DNA of 49,560 nt, taken from the NCBI GenBank assembly GCA_964579725.1, contig CAZOHG010000024.1, forward strand, positions 1 to 49,560, written 5' to 3'. Both the position numbers and the translations under genes were made by a program. The DNA is from CAZOHG01 sp964579725 (lineage in GTDB: Bacteria > Zhuqueibacterota > JdFR-76 > BMS3Abin05). This document shows positions 1 to 8,985 of this stretch, one piece after another (position 1 is the stretch's first letter; each line of letters starts with the position of its first letter). The notes below the pieces were generated by a model. The model had not been told where the DNA came from and searched no databases. It saw only the letters and a list, made by a program, of their open reading frames with translations.

Positions 1-34
1 AAATTTTTATTTAAAAGATTAGCACAAAAATGAG

Positions 35-50
35 ACAAATTCAAATTTGT
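35..50. terminator. AT-rich inverted repeat, possible weak terminator of an upstream gene
   Basis: ACAAATT and AATTTGT arms are separated by two bases and followed on the plus strand by T-rich sequence. This could be the 3' end of a gene lying before the window. The stem is AT-only and weak, so this is a tentative call. Confidence 0.2.
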
Positions 51-72
51 TTTAAGGTTTTTTCAAAAATGC

Positions 73-101
73 TTGATTATTTTTGATGATTTTTTTACAT
101 T
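73..101 (+). promoter_or_regulatory. Sigma70-like promoter of the heparinase-like gene
   Basis: TTGATT (73-78) and TACATT (96-101) are separated by 17 bp. Transcription would start near 108 and leave a leader of about 40 nt before the ATG at 149. The alternative upstream ATG at 83 lies inside this promoter, which argues against it as the start. Confidence 0.4.
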
Positions 102-148
102 ATTGCATTGAATCAAAAACATCCTTCCGATTAGAAGGGACAATCCCA

Positions 149-2629
149 ATGACAATTAGACCAGCCGTCTTTCTTTTCGTCGTCTTGACCTGCTTTTCGG
201 TACACCTGCACGCTCAAATGCCTCAAGCGGCACATCCGCGCATTTTCTTGGATGATAGCACAATCACACAATTGAAAATGCGAGTGGCGGCCAATACCCC
301 GGAGTGGCAATCGATTCGGGAATACCTGACCAATTACGCTACGGAAGCCCCGTGGGGAACCCAATTTCTCGACGGGATTCCCACATTTGCCCTTGCCTAC
401 CTCTTAACCGGCGACACCACCTACGCCAACCGCGCACTGTATTTTTTGGACAACTGGGTGACCACTCTGAAAGCAACGCAACCCTTTGAAGTCAGTGGTG
501 ACGACTACGCCCATTTGTACGAAACGGTGGGGATCGGCTACGATTGGCTTTACAACTACCCGGGTTTTTCGGCAACAAAAAAGCGACAGGTTTTCGAAAT
601 GATGAATCGCGTATTTCTGTACGGACAGACCTCCTGGGAAAACGGCGGGGGAGATTTTGAAGTGGATCCACATGATTCAGATCAAATAATCGGCGGCGCC
701 AAAACAGCCTTTATTTGGGGTGCTGCCACCTACGGGGACAACCCTGAAGCGGAAACCATGATCAAACGCAGCCGCGAACTCTGGAAAACTTTCGTAAATC
801 GGTGGATTCTGCGCTCAATCGGTGGTGTTTGGCCGGAAGGCTCCCAGTATTCGTACAACACACTGGGCTTTTTGCTATCGTACTCCGAAGCGGAGCGAAC
901 GGCTACCGGCAAGGACTACTGGACAGAAAACCCGACCATTTTGCCCTTCCCCAAAAATGTGATTCGGGCTTTGCTCTGGTTGACCCCTCCCGGTAATGAT
1001 CACCTGCTAACGTACAACGACCAGGAAGATGACAACGCCCACTACTGGGGACGGCGCAACCACACCGTAGCGCTGGCAACCTTCATTGCCGAAAGATTGG
1101 GATTCTCCGAAGAAGCCGCCTACGGGCGTTACTGGATTCGCGAGCTTTGTCCCAACAATCTCGACATGAATTTGTGGCAGCTTTTTCTGTGGTACGACAG
1201 GAGTAAACCGCACACCAACTACTTCACCCAAAATCTGCCAGGAACCTATTTTTCAGCCGGAACCGATTGGAGTTTTCTGCGAAGCAATTGGACAAAACAA
1301 ACCTCCTACAGCACCTTTAGCGCAACATGGACAAATGTAGACCACCAATTTTCGGACGGCGGGCATTTTAATATTTGGCGGAACGGAGAATACCTGACGC
1401 GCCAAGTGCGCCACTACGATTTCGTTTTTACCATTGACGGCAAAGAGCAGCGCTACGACGGGGAAGCCAGCAATATTTTGCTGATTCAAAGCGATTACGA
1501 AGACGACAGCTACGTTAATCGAATGGGGTCGCCGGAGTTTTTCGAAAGCGCCGGTGAACCAAAAATCACCCGCTACCGCTCCGAGCAACAACCCCTCTTT
1601 GCCTATTCTTTTGCGAAACTGGGCGAGTCCTACAACCGCCTGTACGACCAGTGGGGCGGCAATTCCTCGCGAGTCACATCCTACACCCGGCAATTCGTCC
1701 AAATTGCGCCCGACTTTTACATTGTTTACGATCGGGTCAGAACACAAAATGCAGGCTGGGTTCGATATGTGTTGCACTCCCTCACGGAGCCGATGGTCAC
1801 CGGGAAGACGGTTAAGCAAATGAGCAAAAGCGGGACGCAATGGCTGGTGCAACGGACGCTTTTCCCCGATTCCGTCCACATTGAAAAGATCAATGAAGCC
1901 GTGGTGTGGAACACGGCTCATGGACTTCAGGAGGATTGGATGCTGCCCCAAACCGAGCGCAATTGGCATGTTACCCTAAAACCGCCGGACAGTAACGCCG
2001 TCAATTTCCTCAATGTGATTGAGACCGGGAGTGGCTCCGATTCAACTGTGGAAAAAGCCAGGCCTATTGAGGGCAACGATTTTCTCGGTGTTCAAATGGG
2101 ACGGTGGATTGTCCTTTTTGCCAAGGAAGAAAACCACCTCAGCCACTTGAGTTACCCATTTTCCGCTGCGGGGCAAACTTACCATCTGGTGTGCGATCTG
2201 GATTCCAATCAAACCTTTAAAATTGAACAAAACGGACAACCGCTTCAATTGGCAACGACTGCCTCAGACGGTACGTTGTTTTTTACCACACAAAGTGCCG
2301 GGCAAAAAGTGCAGATTTCCATTGAAAAATCAACTACTGCGGTGGGGCAGGTCGAAAAATCGATCACCGATTTTCGCCTCTTTCAAAACTACCCCAATCC
2401 GTTTACTCCCGGAACAACCCTGGGCTTTAGCCTTTTTCACGAATCCTTTGTCTCGCTCAAGATTTTCAATGCCCTTGGCGAGGAAGTGGCAGATTTGGTT
2501 CATGAGAGAAAGTTACCCGGAACGTACAAAATTCATTTCGCAGCCAAAGGCCTTCCTAACGGCGTGTATTTTTGCCAATTTCGTGCCGGCAATTTTCTAC
2601 GCGTAAAAAAGATGGTTATTCAAAGGTAA
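149..2629 (+). CDS. Secreted heparinase II/III-family polysaccharide lyase with T9SS sorting domain
   Basis: The product is about 826 residues. It begins with a signal peptide (MTIRPAVFLFVVLTCFSVHLHAQ), followed by an alpha-helical toroid-like region (about 25-345) typical of alginate/heparin lyases. A beta-sandwich region from about 366 carries DHQFSDGGHFNIWRNGE near 397, which matches the Hepar_II_III pattern of an aspartate/histidine cluster followed by a glycine-rich strand. The last 85 residues start with FRLFQNYPNPF and form a FlgD-like T9SS type A sorting domain, so the enzyme is probably exported and surface-attached or released. The family cleaves uronic-acid-containing polysaccharides by beta-elimination; the substrate cannot be told from sequence. 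The start at 149 is preferred because AGAAGGGA lies 8 bases upstream and a putative promoter covers the earlier ATG. It appears monocistronic. Confidence 0.75.
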   Translation: MTIRPAVFLFVVLTCFSVHLHAQMPQAAHPRIFLDDSTITQLKMRVAANTPEWQSIREYLTNYATEAPWGTQFLDGIPTFALAYLLTGDTTYANRALYFLDNWVTTLKATQPFEVSGDDYAHLYETVGIGYDWLYNYPGFSATKKRQVFEMMNRVFLYGQTSWENGGGDFEVDPHDSDQIIGGAKTAFIWGAATYGDNPEAETMIKRSRELWKTFVNRWILRSIGGVWPEGSQYSYNTLGFLLSYSEAERTATGKDYWTENPTILPFPKNVIRALLWLTPPGNDHLLTYNDQEDDNAHYWGRRNHTVALATFIAERLGFSEEAAYGRYWIRELCPNNLDMNLWQLFLWYDRSKPHTNYFTQNLPGTYFSAGTDWSFLRSNWTKQTSYSTFSATWTNVDHQFSDGGHFNIWRNGEYLTRQVRHYDFVFTIDGKEQRYDGEASNILLIQSDYEDDSYVNRMGSPEFFESAGEPKITRYRSEQQPLFAYSFAKLGESYNRLYDQWGGNSSRVTSYTRQFVQIAPDFYIVYDRVRTQNAGWVRYVLHSLTEPMVTGKTVKQMSKSGTQWLVQRTLFPDSVHIEKINEAVVWNTAHGLQEDWMLPQTERNWHVTLKPPDSNAVNFLNVIETGSGSDSTVEKARPIEGNDFLGVQMGRWIVLFAKEENHLSHLSYPFSAAGQTYHLVCDLDSNQTFKIEQNGQPLQLATTASDGTLFFTTQSAGQKVQISIEKSTTAVGQVEKSITDFRLFQNYPNPFTPGTTLGFSLFHESFVSLKIFNALGEEVADLVHERKLPGTYKIHFAAKGLPNGVYFCQFRAGNFLRVKKMVIQR

Positions 2630-2651
2630 GCCCTTTGCCAACACCTTTCGG

Positions 2652-2669
2652 CCACCTGTAAACAGGTGG
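2652..2669. terminator. Perfect hairpin after the lyase gene
   Basis: CCACCTGT-AA-ACAGGTGG is a perfect 8-bp inverted repeat 22 bases after the lyase stop. It lacks a following T-tract, so it may be an RNA-stabilising or transcription-pausing structure. It also forms the 5' end of the intergenic repeat. Confidence 0.35.
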
Positions 2670-2749
2670 ATTCACATTCGGCCTGCGTCCGGCGGACACG
2701 GAATGAGCTTCTAAAATCGAAAATCGGCATTCCCTGTTCTGAAATCAAA
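2652..2749 (+). repeat. Intergenic repeat, copy A
   Basis: This stretch aligns over its whole length (98 nt) with 23056-23153 on the same strand. The two share a fully identical 19-mer (2714-2732 and 23118-23136) and a GTCCGGCG core. There is no coding potential in common. It is probably a dispersed non-coding element of this genome. Confidence 0.6.
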
Positions 2750-2901
2750 GAACTCACCCCAAAAAGAGTGCATTTGTTTTTCACAATTTGTAGGCTGGAG
2801 TCTTAAACAGAAAATCCACAAACGAAGCGTCAAATTCCTTTCGCTGTGCCCTGCCCGCTTAAATTCAAAATTGGAAAATGCTTCGCGAAATTGAAAATGG
2901 C

Positions 2902-2930
2902 TTGAAAAATAGGCCGATTTTGGTTATATT
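2902..2930 (+). promoter_or_regulatory. Sigma70-like promoter of the TPR/ExbBD/TonB cluster
   Basis: TTGAAA (2902-2907) and TATATT (2925-2930) are 17 bp apart. The predicted start near 2937 leaves a leader of about 40 nt before the ATG at 2977. This supports 2977 rather than the in-frame ATG at 2878 as the translation start. Confidence 0.5.
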
Positions 2931-2976
2931 GGCTTTGATTCACGGTGTAAAATCACCCCGAAAGGAAAGTGACAGC

Positions 2977-5900
2977 ATGAAATCAAATCGGCGGGCAGCC
3001 CTTTTATTTTTTCTTTCTTTCGTTGTCCTAACGGTACTTTCCAGCCCCGGTTTTTCACAGCGGCTGAAACAGCCGGGTGAGCAGGATTTCAAATTGGCGC
3101 AAAGTCTTTTTCACGACGGAATTTACTCGGGTGCCATTCTACAACTCACCACTTTTTTACAAAAATACCCCCAAAGTCCGCGTGTTCCGCAGGCGCATTT
3201 CCTTCTGGGGCGCGCCTATTTTGAATCCAAAAATTTTGAAAAAGCCCGTCGCGAATTCGAGTGGCTTCAAAATAGTCCCAAAGGTTTGCCCTTTCAAGAA
3301 AAAACCCTGTACTACCTGGGATTGTGCCATTTCCAATTACGGAATTTTCAACAAGCTTTGGCCGCCTTCGACGCGCTGGTTCGAACCTACCCCCAAAGTC
3401 CCCTCGCGGGCCAGGCGTTGTACTGGATGGGCGAAAGCAGCTACCGTCAGGGAGACAAACGGCAGGCCCTTTTATTTTTCACTCAGGTCACTGACCAATA
3501 CCCAACCAGCCCCTTTGCCGACCACGCCCTGTATTCCAGCGCGTGGATTTTTGAGGAAATGGGCGAAAACCAACGCGCCAATCAGTTGTACGCCCGGCTT
3601 ATTCAACATTACCCACATTCTTCGTTGATTGAAACGGTTTTTTTTCACCTTGGTTTTTCTGCCTTTAATATTGGCCAGTACGAAAAAGCCGCCACCATTT
3701 TGCGGAAGGCTGTGAGTCAGTACCCGCAGAACAAATCGGTTCCGCAAGCCCTTTTTCTCATCGGTGAAGCCGAATTCCAGCAGAAAAACTACGCCGCCGC
3801 CGAAAAGGCTTACCGCACCCTCATTGAAAAATTTCCGAACAGCGCCTACGTGGATAAAAGCTATTACGGTTTGGGGTGGGTGTACATGCGCCAGCAAGCG
3901 TGGCCGAAAGCCATTGCCAGTTTCAATTTTCTGGTGTCCAATCACCCGAAAAGTTCTCTGGCACCTCAGGCACTCTTTTACACAGGGCAAAGCTACCTTT
4001 CTTCGGGCGACACTCTGGCGGCGCGCGCCGCCTTTTTGAAAATTTCCGAAGCCTACCCGGCCGATTCCCTTGCGGCGGACGGCCTGTACCAGGCTGCTGT
4101 TTTGGATTTTCACGCTCACAAATTCGACCAAGCCGATTATTTTTTGGACCAACTGGTACAAAACTACCCTTCGCACCCACGACTGCCCGAAGCACTCTAT
4201 TTAAAGGGTGAAATTGCCGTTGTTAAAAAAAATTACGGAAAAGCAAACGCACTTTTTTCACAAATTGTGCAGCAGTTTCCGAAAAATGCTTTGAGTCCCA
4301 ATGCTCTTTTTCAGAAGGGGTGGTGCGAATTTCAGTTGAAAAATTTCACCAAAGCCATTGAAATTTTCGACGATTTTCTCTCCCGCTACCCATCAGACAA
4401 CCCCGTTTACGACCGGGTTTTGTACTGGAAAGGCGAGGCCCATTTTCAACTCGGGCATTTTGACCCAGCTTTCCGGGCTTACAAAAAATTGGTGGACGTT
4501 GCTTCCAGTTCGCCCAAGGCGCCGGCCGCTTTTTACGGATTGGGCTGGATCCTTCTTAAAAAAAATCGCCCAAAAGAAGCCATCCCCTATTTGAAGGAAG
4601 CGGTCAGTCGAACCGGGGAACCTGCCATTCGCCGGGATGCCATGCTTCGTTTAGGGGATGCCTACTACAATTCCCGTCAATTCAACAAAGCCATTGCGGC
4701 GTACAACCGCATCCTCACCGATTTTCCACAAACCGCGCAGGCTCCGGAAGCCCTTTTTCAAATTGCCCAGTGTTTTTACCGGTTGGGCGATTTCGACTCT
4801 GCGGCTAAAAATTTTCAACGGCTGGAAACACAGTACCCGAATTCCGAGTTCGTCGACCGCTCTGATTACATGGTGGCCGTCTGCTATTTTCGGCAGGGGC
4901 GCTACCGTGACGCCATTGAAGCCCTTCGAAATTTTCAGGTAAAATTCCCTAACAGCCCTCTTTTAGCGCGGGCTGTGTACAAAATCGGAGATGCCTACTA
5001 CAATTTGGGGGCGTTTCCCCAGGCCATTGAAGCCTACCGAAAAGTGCTGCACGATTTTCCCAAGAGCTCGTTGGTTGCCGACGCTGTCAGCGGCATTCAG
5101 TGGGCACTGGTTCAAGAGGGAAAAACCAAAGAAGCCTTGGATTTTACGGACACCGTCATCCAGAAAATGCCCCAACCTACAACGGCGGCGTCTCTTCTTT
5201 TTCGTAAAGGAGAATTGTTGTTTAACCTCCAACAATACGACGCGGCGGTTCGGGCGTACACGGAGCTTTTGGCGCGTTACCCGGGCACTCCGGCCGCTCA
5301 AAAGGCCTGGTTGTGGATTGGCCTCGCCCGGCTGAAAAAAGGGGAAACCGCACAAGCAGAGGAAGCCTTTCAACGTCAAATTGCCTTCGCTCCGCGTGCC
5401 AGGGCCTCAGCGGAGGCGCTTTTTCAATTGGGGAAATTAGCCGCCGTTAACAATCGCTGGGCGCAGGCGGCGGAATATTTTTCACGCTTTGTTCGGGATT
5501 TTCCCACGCACGAACTAACAAACGAGGCACGATTGAAATTGGGATTGGCGTACCTGCAATCGCAGCAATTGCCGCAAGCATGGCAAACCCTGACCCAACT
5601 TGTCCAGGACAAGCCGCAGGCTCCTCTTATTTTTCAAGCCAAAATAGCACTGGCCAGAGTGGCACTGGCACAGGGTTCTTACATTAGGGCGCTTTCTCTT
5701 CTCGACGACGTGTTGGGGGGAGCCAGCGGCGACGTCGCGGCGGAGGCTCAATTTTACCGCGGTCTGATTTTTGAAAAACAAAACCAGCTCGAAAAAGCCG
5801 CATTGGAATATCTCAAAATCAAGTACCTTTACCCAAACGCTGTGAGTTGGAGTAGCAAAGGCAGTTTTCGGGCAGCCAAGGTGTATGCTCAGGCGGGGAA

Positions 5901-6009
5901 AAAATCGGAGGCGCTGCACATTTTTCGTTCCCTGGCCAAATCGGCGCCTACGGCCGAGACACGCCGACAGGCGCGGCTGGAAATAAAGAAATTGGCGGGG
6001 CGAAAATGA
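2977..6009 (+). CDS. Large periplasmic tetratricopeptide-repeat protein
   Basis: The product is about 1010 residues. A signal peptide (MKSNRRAALLFFLSFVVLTVLSSPGFSQ) precedes almost nothing but TPR-type helical hairpins of 34-38 residues, with recurring patterns such as 'A.Y.LG...Y..G.F..AI..Y...L..FP.S'. TPR arrays are protein-protein scaffolds; BamD and CpoB/YbgF are periplasmic examples with the same 'YP.SP.A..A.Y..G' signature. The start is set by AAGGAAAG at about 2962-2969 and by the promoter. The gene overlaps the next barrel gene by 4 bases (ATGA), which indicates translational coupling. With ExbB, ExbD and TonB downstream, it plausibly organises an energised envelope complex. That role is inferred from context only. 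Confidence 0.8.
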   Translation: MKSNRRAALLFFLSFVVLTVLSSPGFSQRLKQPGEQDFKLAQSLFHDGIYSGAILQLTTFLQKYPQSPRVPQAHFLLGRAYFESKNFEKARREFEWLQNSPKGLPFQEKTLYYLGLCHFQLRNFQQALAAFDALVRTYPQSPLAGQALYWMGESSYRQGDKRQALLFFTQVTDQYPTSPFADHALYSSAWIFEEMGENQRANQLYARLIQHYPHSSLIETVFFHLGFSAFNIGQYEKAATILRKAVSQYPQNKSVPQALFLIGEAEFQQKNYAAAEKAYRTLIEKFPNSAYVDKSYYGLGWVYMRQQAWPKAIASFNFLVSNHPKSSLAPQALFYTGQSYLSSGDTLAARAAFLKISEAYPADSLAADGLYQAAVLDFHAHKFDQADYFLDQLVQNYPSHPRLPEALYLKGEIAVVKKNYGKANALFSQIVQQFPKNALSPNALFQKGWCEFQLKNFTKAIEIFDDFLSRYPSDNPVYDRVLYWKGEAHFQLGHFDPAFRAYKKLVDVASSSPKAPAAFYGLGWILLKKNRPKEAIPYLKEAVSRTGEPAIRRDAMLRLGDAYYNSRQFNKAIAAYNRILTDFPQTAQAPEALFQIAQCFYRLGDFDSAAKNFQRLETQYPNSEFVDRSDYMVAVCYFRQGRYRDAIEALRNFQVKFPNSPLLARAVYKIGDAYYNLGAFPQAIEAYRKVLHDFPKSSLVADAVSGIQWALVQEGKTKEALDFTDTVIQKMPQPTTAASLLFRKGELLFNLQQYDAAVRAYTELLARYPGTPAAQKAWLWIGLARLKKGETAQAEEAFQRQIAFAPRARASAEALFQLGKLAAVNNRWAQAAEYFSRFVRDFPTHELTNEARLKLGLAYLQSQQLPQAWQTLTQLVQDKPQAPLIFQAKIALARVALAQGSYIRALSLLDDVLGGASGDVAAEAQFYRGLIFEKQNQLEKAALEYLKIKYLYPNAVSWSSKGSFRAAKVYAQAGKKSEALHIFRSLAKSAPTAETRRQARLEIKKLAGRK

Positions 6010-7841
6010 AAACGGCGCACGAACAACTCTGGATTTTGGGACTTGTCTGCCTGCTTTTCCTGAGTAGTGCTGCGCCGGTGCAGGGGCGGAAACACACCGG
6101 CCGACGGAAAACAAAACCCGTTCCCCAACGCCCTCAAAAGGAATTGTTGCTCGGTGAAGTCACCATTTACGGGGAAAGCACCGCCCGCCGTGTTCCGCAC
6201 GCGAAGGTCGTGCCGCAGGAACCGCCCGTCGCTCCGCCGCTGTTAGGGTGGCAACCGTTTCGGCTCGTTCCGCCAACGGAGCTTCAATCCCCGCAAACGC
6301 CCCGGCTTCTTTACCCCCAAAAGCGCCAGGTGGCGCAATTCGTTTTAAAGAGCGGAACGGCTCGTACGGGAGCCGGAGGCCTCCTTTTCTGGAAAACCTC
6401 GGGAATCTGGCAGATTGGTCTCTCGGGAAGCTGGAACAACACGCTGGGAACCCACGCCAATCGCTTCCGACACCAAGGGCAAACCCATTTTCAAGCTCAG
6501 ATCCATTTCTCTCCAAAGTGGACGGGGGCTCTTCTCCTTGATTTTTTGCAAAACAGCTTCGGGTTTGGCACCGGTTTTTCTTCCGCTTTTTCCGCCGACA
6601 AACGGCTTTACCCGGATTGGCGGAAAACCCGGACATTGCGGACCCGGGTAAGTCTCCAAAGAACGAGTGATTCTGCAGACTTCTGGCAGCTTTCTTACAC
6701 CGGCCAATCCTTTCCTGCCCGTTCCGAAACGGATTTTCGGTACGGGGCTTCCCCTCAAACATTTTTAACGCAAGAAAAAACCCACTGCTTGGATTTCCGC
6801 AGCCGTTTCACCCGGCAGTTGAACTTTTCCGTTAATGCAAAGGCTGTTTTGAACACCGATCGCTTCTTGCGCGTCCCTCAAAAAACACCTGCCGATTGGT
6901 TAGGCAAAAACACCCAGACATTTGTCCGGGCGGAAGCCCTTCTGTCCAAACGCTTGACCCCTCTCTTTTTTGCCAGAGCCGGATTTCGTACTTTTTTCTT
7001 CAAAGCCACCGGTCAAACCGCAGTGGCCGCAAATCCCCATTTTTTAAAGGCGGCACCGGTTGTACAATTTTTGTACGCACCTTCACTCAGGCTGCGGTTC
7101 TCCGCAAGCTACGGCGCGAACAGTCTTTTTTGGTCACATTTGGATGCTTTTCAGGCAAATCCTTTTTTTAGGCAAGACATTGCGCTCAATCAATTGGAAT
7201 TTCAAAAATCACAGGCCCAGGTCGGGATGAGTTGGGAACCAACCGCCCACGTTGTTTTGGGCGCCGAACTTTCCGACACCGTGATTGAAAACTACCCTGC
7301 CTGGGTCACCGAGTACTTCGTCGGCTCCTCCTCGAGTCCAACGAGCCTTTCGCTTCTTTCGCCCGGCTTGTACGCTCGAACGTACCTGCCCAGCGTTCAT
7401 TTTAATGCAGTGACTTTTCGCACAACCCTGGGGCAAATCGACGGCAAATTTTTCGATCTGCGTTTGACGTCTTGTTTTAACAAAACGAGTACTCTGGACA
7501 AAGCCAATGGTTTTCAACACAACGTACCCAAAGATATTCCCGAGCTTCCGAATATCGACCTGTCGGTTGTGGCAGCCTGGCCCCTCTCTTCCAAAATCAG
7601 GGTAGAGGCACACAGCCTGTACAAAAGTGCTCGGCTTGTGGAGGTCTTCACCGATCAACCGCTGATTGTGCCTCCTTACCTCAGCGAATATTTTCTTTTG
7701 AACACCCGGCTGACTTACCAACTACCCGTCGGGTCACTATTTTTGGGCATCTGGAACCTGTTTGACCAACCCATTGAGGAATTTTACGGCATGTGGGCAG
7801 ACGGGCGAAAATTCTTTGTGGGGACCACCCTCACATTTTAG
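6006..7841 (+). CDS. Outer-membrane beta-barrel protein lacking a TonB plug domain
   Basis: The product is 611 residues with a signal peptide (MKTAHEQLWILGLVCLLFLSSAAPVQG). A short segment LGEVTIYGEST near residue 50 resembles the start of FCB TonB receptors. From about residue 115 there are alternating amphipathic strands, such as 'GIWQIGLSGSWNNTL', ending in 'LNTRLTYQLPVGSLFLGIWNLF...FVGTTLTF', a typical barrel C-terminus with a final aromatic residue. The usual plug hallmarks (a 'VLRGPxSxLYG' or 'GGVINI' motif) are absent. It is coupled to the TPR gene by a 4-base overlap and followed by exbB, exbD and tonB. It may be a receptor-like barrel whose gating is supplied by the TPR partner. The function is unknown. 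Confidence 0.65.
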   Translation: MKTAHEQLWILGLVCLLFLSSAAPVQGRKHTGRRKTKPVPQRPQKELLLGEVTIYGESTARRVPHAKVVPQEPPVAPPLLGWQPFRLVPPTELQSPQTPRLLYPQKRQVAQFVLKSGTARTGAGGLLFWKTSGIWQIGLSGSWNNTLGTHANRFRHQGQTHFQAQIHFSPKWTGALLLDFLQNSFGFGTGFSSAFSADKRLYPDWRKTRTLRTRVSLQRTSDSADFWQLSYTGQSFPARSETDFRYGASPQTFLTQEKTHCLDFRSRFTRQLNFSVNAKAVLNTDRFLRVPQKTPADWLGKNTQTFVRAEALLSKRLTPLFFARAGFRTFFFKATGQTAVAANPHFLKAAPVVQFLYAPSLRLRFSASYGANSLFWSHLDAFQANPFFRQDIALNQLEFQKSQAQVGMSWEPTAHVVLGAELSDTVIENYPAWVTEYFVGSSSSPTSLSLLSPGLYARTYLPSVHFNAVTFRTTLGQIDGKFFDLRLTSCFNKTSTLDKANGFQHNVPKDIPELPNIDLSVVAAWPLSSKIRVEAHSLYKSARLVEVFTDQPLIVPPYLSEYFLLNTRLTYQLPVGSLFLGIWNLFDQPIEEFYGMWADGRKFFVGTTLTF

Positions 7842-7953
7842 AAAGCGTGGTAACTTGAAACAATCGGATTTGTGCGTGTTTTGGGGAGCCAAACGCGCTG
7901 TTGGTACGTACAATTAAATACGAAACGAAATGTGACACCATTTTGGAGGATTC

Positions 7954-8574
7954 ATGAACATTTTTGAAATTCTTGCCAAGGGCGGTTGGGTCATGATTTT
8001 AATCGTTCTGAGTTCCATTGCCATTCTGGCCATTTTTATAGAACGCTACTTGGCGTTACGCTCGGTCAAAGTCAACTCTCGCAGTTTTATTCTGAAAATC
8101 AAAAATTTGTTACTGAAAAACCAGTTGGAAGAAGCCATTCGAATGGCCAAACAAACTCCGGGACCGGTGGCGGCCATTGCCAAAGCGGCTTTAGAACGCT
8201 ACCGGCAGCCCAAAGACGAGATTCGCGACGCCATTGACACCGCAGGCAAAACTCAGGTGTACCAGTTGGAAAAATACCTCGGCGCTCTGGCCACGCTTGC
8301 CGCCATTACGCCCATGTTGGGTTTTTTGGGAACGGTAACGGGAATGATTAAAGCCTTCATGAAAATCGAGGCGTTGGGTGGAAACGTGGGGCCAGGCGTG
8401 CTGGCAGGCGGCATTTGGGAAGCCCTGGTTACCACCGCTGCGGGCCTTTTCGTGGGCATTGTCGCCATTATTTTCTACAATTACCTGCAAAGTCAGGTGC
8501 AACATTTGGTGTTTGAGATGGAAGACAGTTCCACCGAACTGATTGACATGGTCAGACAGGAGGCTCGGCCGTGA
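7954..8574 (+). CDS. exbB: ExbB/TolQ/MotA-family proton channel subunit
   Basis: The product is 206 residues with three membrane segments: one near residues 15-35 and two in the C-terminal half around 'LGALATLAAITPMLGFLGTV' and 'LVTTAAGLFVGIVAIIFYNYL'. The 'TPMLGFLGTVTGMI' and 'ALVTTAAGLFVGI' motifs are diagnostic of ExbB/TolQ. With ExbD it forms the inner-membrane stator that converts proton flow into movement of TonB. GGAGG lies 7 bases before the ATG. Its stop overlaps the GTG start of exbD by 4 bases. TolQ is possible, but the TonB gene two positions downstream favours ExbB. Confidence 0.9.
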   Translation: MNIFEILAKGGWVMILIVLSSIAILAIFIERYLALRSVKVNSRSFILKIKNLLLKNQLEEAIRMAKQTPGPVAAIAKAALERYRQPKDEIRDAIDTAGKTQVYQLEKYLGALATLAAITPMLGFLGTVTGMIKAFMKIEALGGNVGPGVLAGGIWEALVTTAAGLFVGIVAIIFYNYLQSQVQHLVFEMEDSSTELIDMVRQEARP

Positions 8575-8972
8575 AGTTTGAAACCACCCAAAAGCGATTG
8601 ACCAGTTTTGCCGCCATTTCGATTACAGATGTGGTTTTGCTACTGCTGATTTTCTTTCTGCTTTCCTCTTCTTTTGTGGTTCAACCCGGAATTAAGGTAC
8701 GTTTACCCAAAGCCGCTACCGCCAAAACCCAGAAAATCTCAAATGTGTTTGTCACCATTACAAAAAACGGCGCTCTTTTTTTGAACCAAAAACGGGTAAC
8801 GCGCGCCACATTGGGCGCTGGGGTTCGTAGACTTTTGAAAAAATACCCGAACGCAACCGTCGTCATTAAAGCGGACAAAGATTTGACCTTGCAAAAAACC
8901 ATCGACGTCATTGACATTATTAAACTGGCCGGGGCGGAAAAATTCATGATTGCAACCCGACCGGGACAGTGA
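8571..8972 (+). CDS. exbD: ExbD/TolR-family proton channel subunit
   Basis: The product is 133 residues. One N-terminal membrane helix carries the conserved proton-relay aspartate in 'ISITDVVLLLLIFFLLSSS', followed by a small periplasmic domain ending 'VIDIIKLAGAEKFMIATRP', the usual ExbD C-terminal pattern. It starts at a GTG that overlaps the exbB stop (GTGA), so the two are translationally coupled. It partners ExbB in energising TonB. Confidence 0.9.
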   Translation: MKFETTQKRLTSFAAISITDVVLLLLIFFLLSSSFVVQPGIKVRLPKAATAKTQKISNVFVTITKNGALFLNQKRVTRATLGAGVRRLLKKYPNATVVIKADKDLTLQKTIDVIDIIKLAGAEKFMIATRPGQ

Positions 8973-8985
8973 GGCTTTGCGAAAA

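Larger units (their letters stand above)
2630..2901. other. Intergenic region with a hairpin and a dispersed repeat
   Basis: No convincing gene is present between the lyase and the promoter of the TPR gene. The stretch holds a perfect 8-bp hairpin (2652-2669) and copy A of a repeat of about 98 bp that recurs at 23056-23153. The remainder (2754-2901) shows nothing recognisable. Confidence 0.5.

Noticed and set aside
1253..1969. 238-codon open frame on the minus strand inside the lyase gene
   Set aside because: It is fully antisense to a gene with signal peptide, domains and promoter, and its translation matches no family.
3472..4176. 234-codon minus-strand frame inside the TPR gene
   Set aside because: It is antisense to regular TPR repeats, so the long frame is a by-product of their codon pattern.
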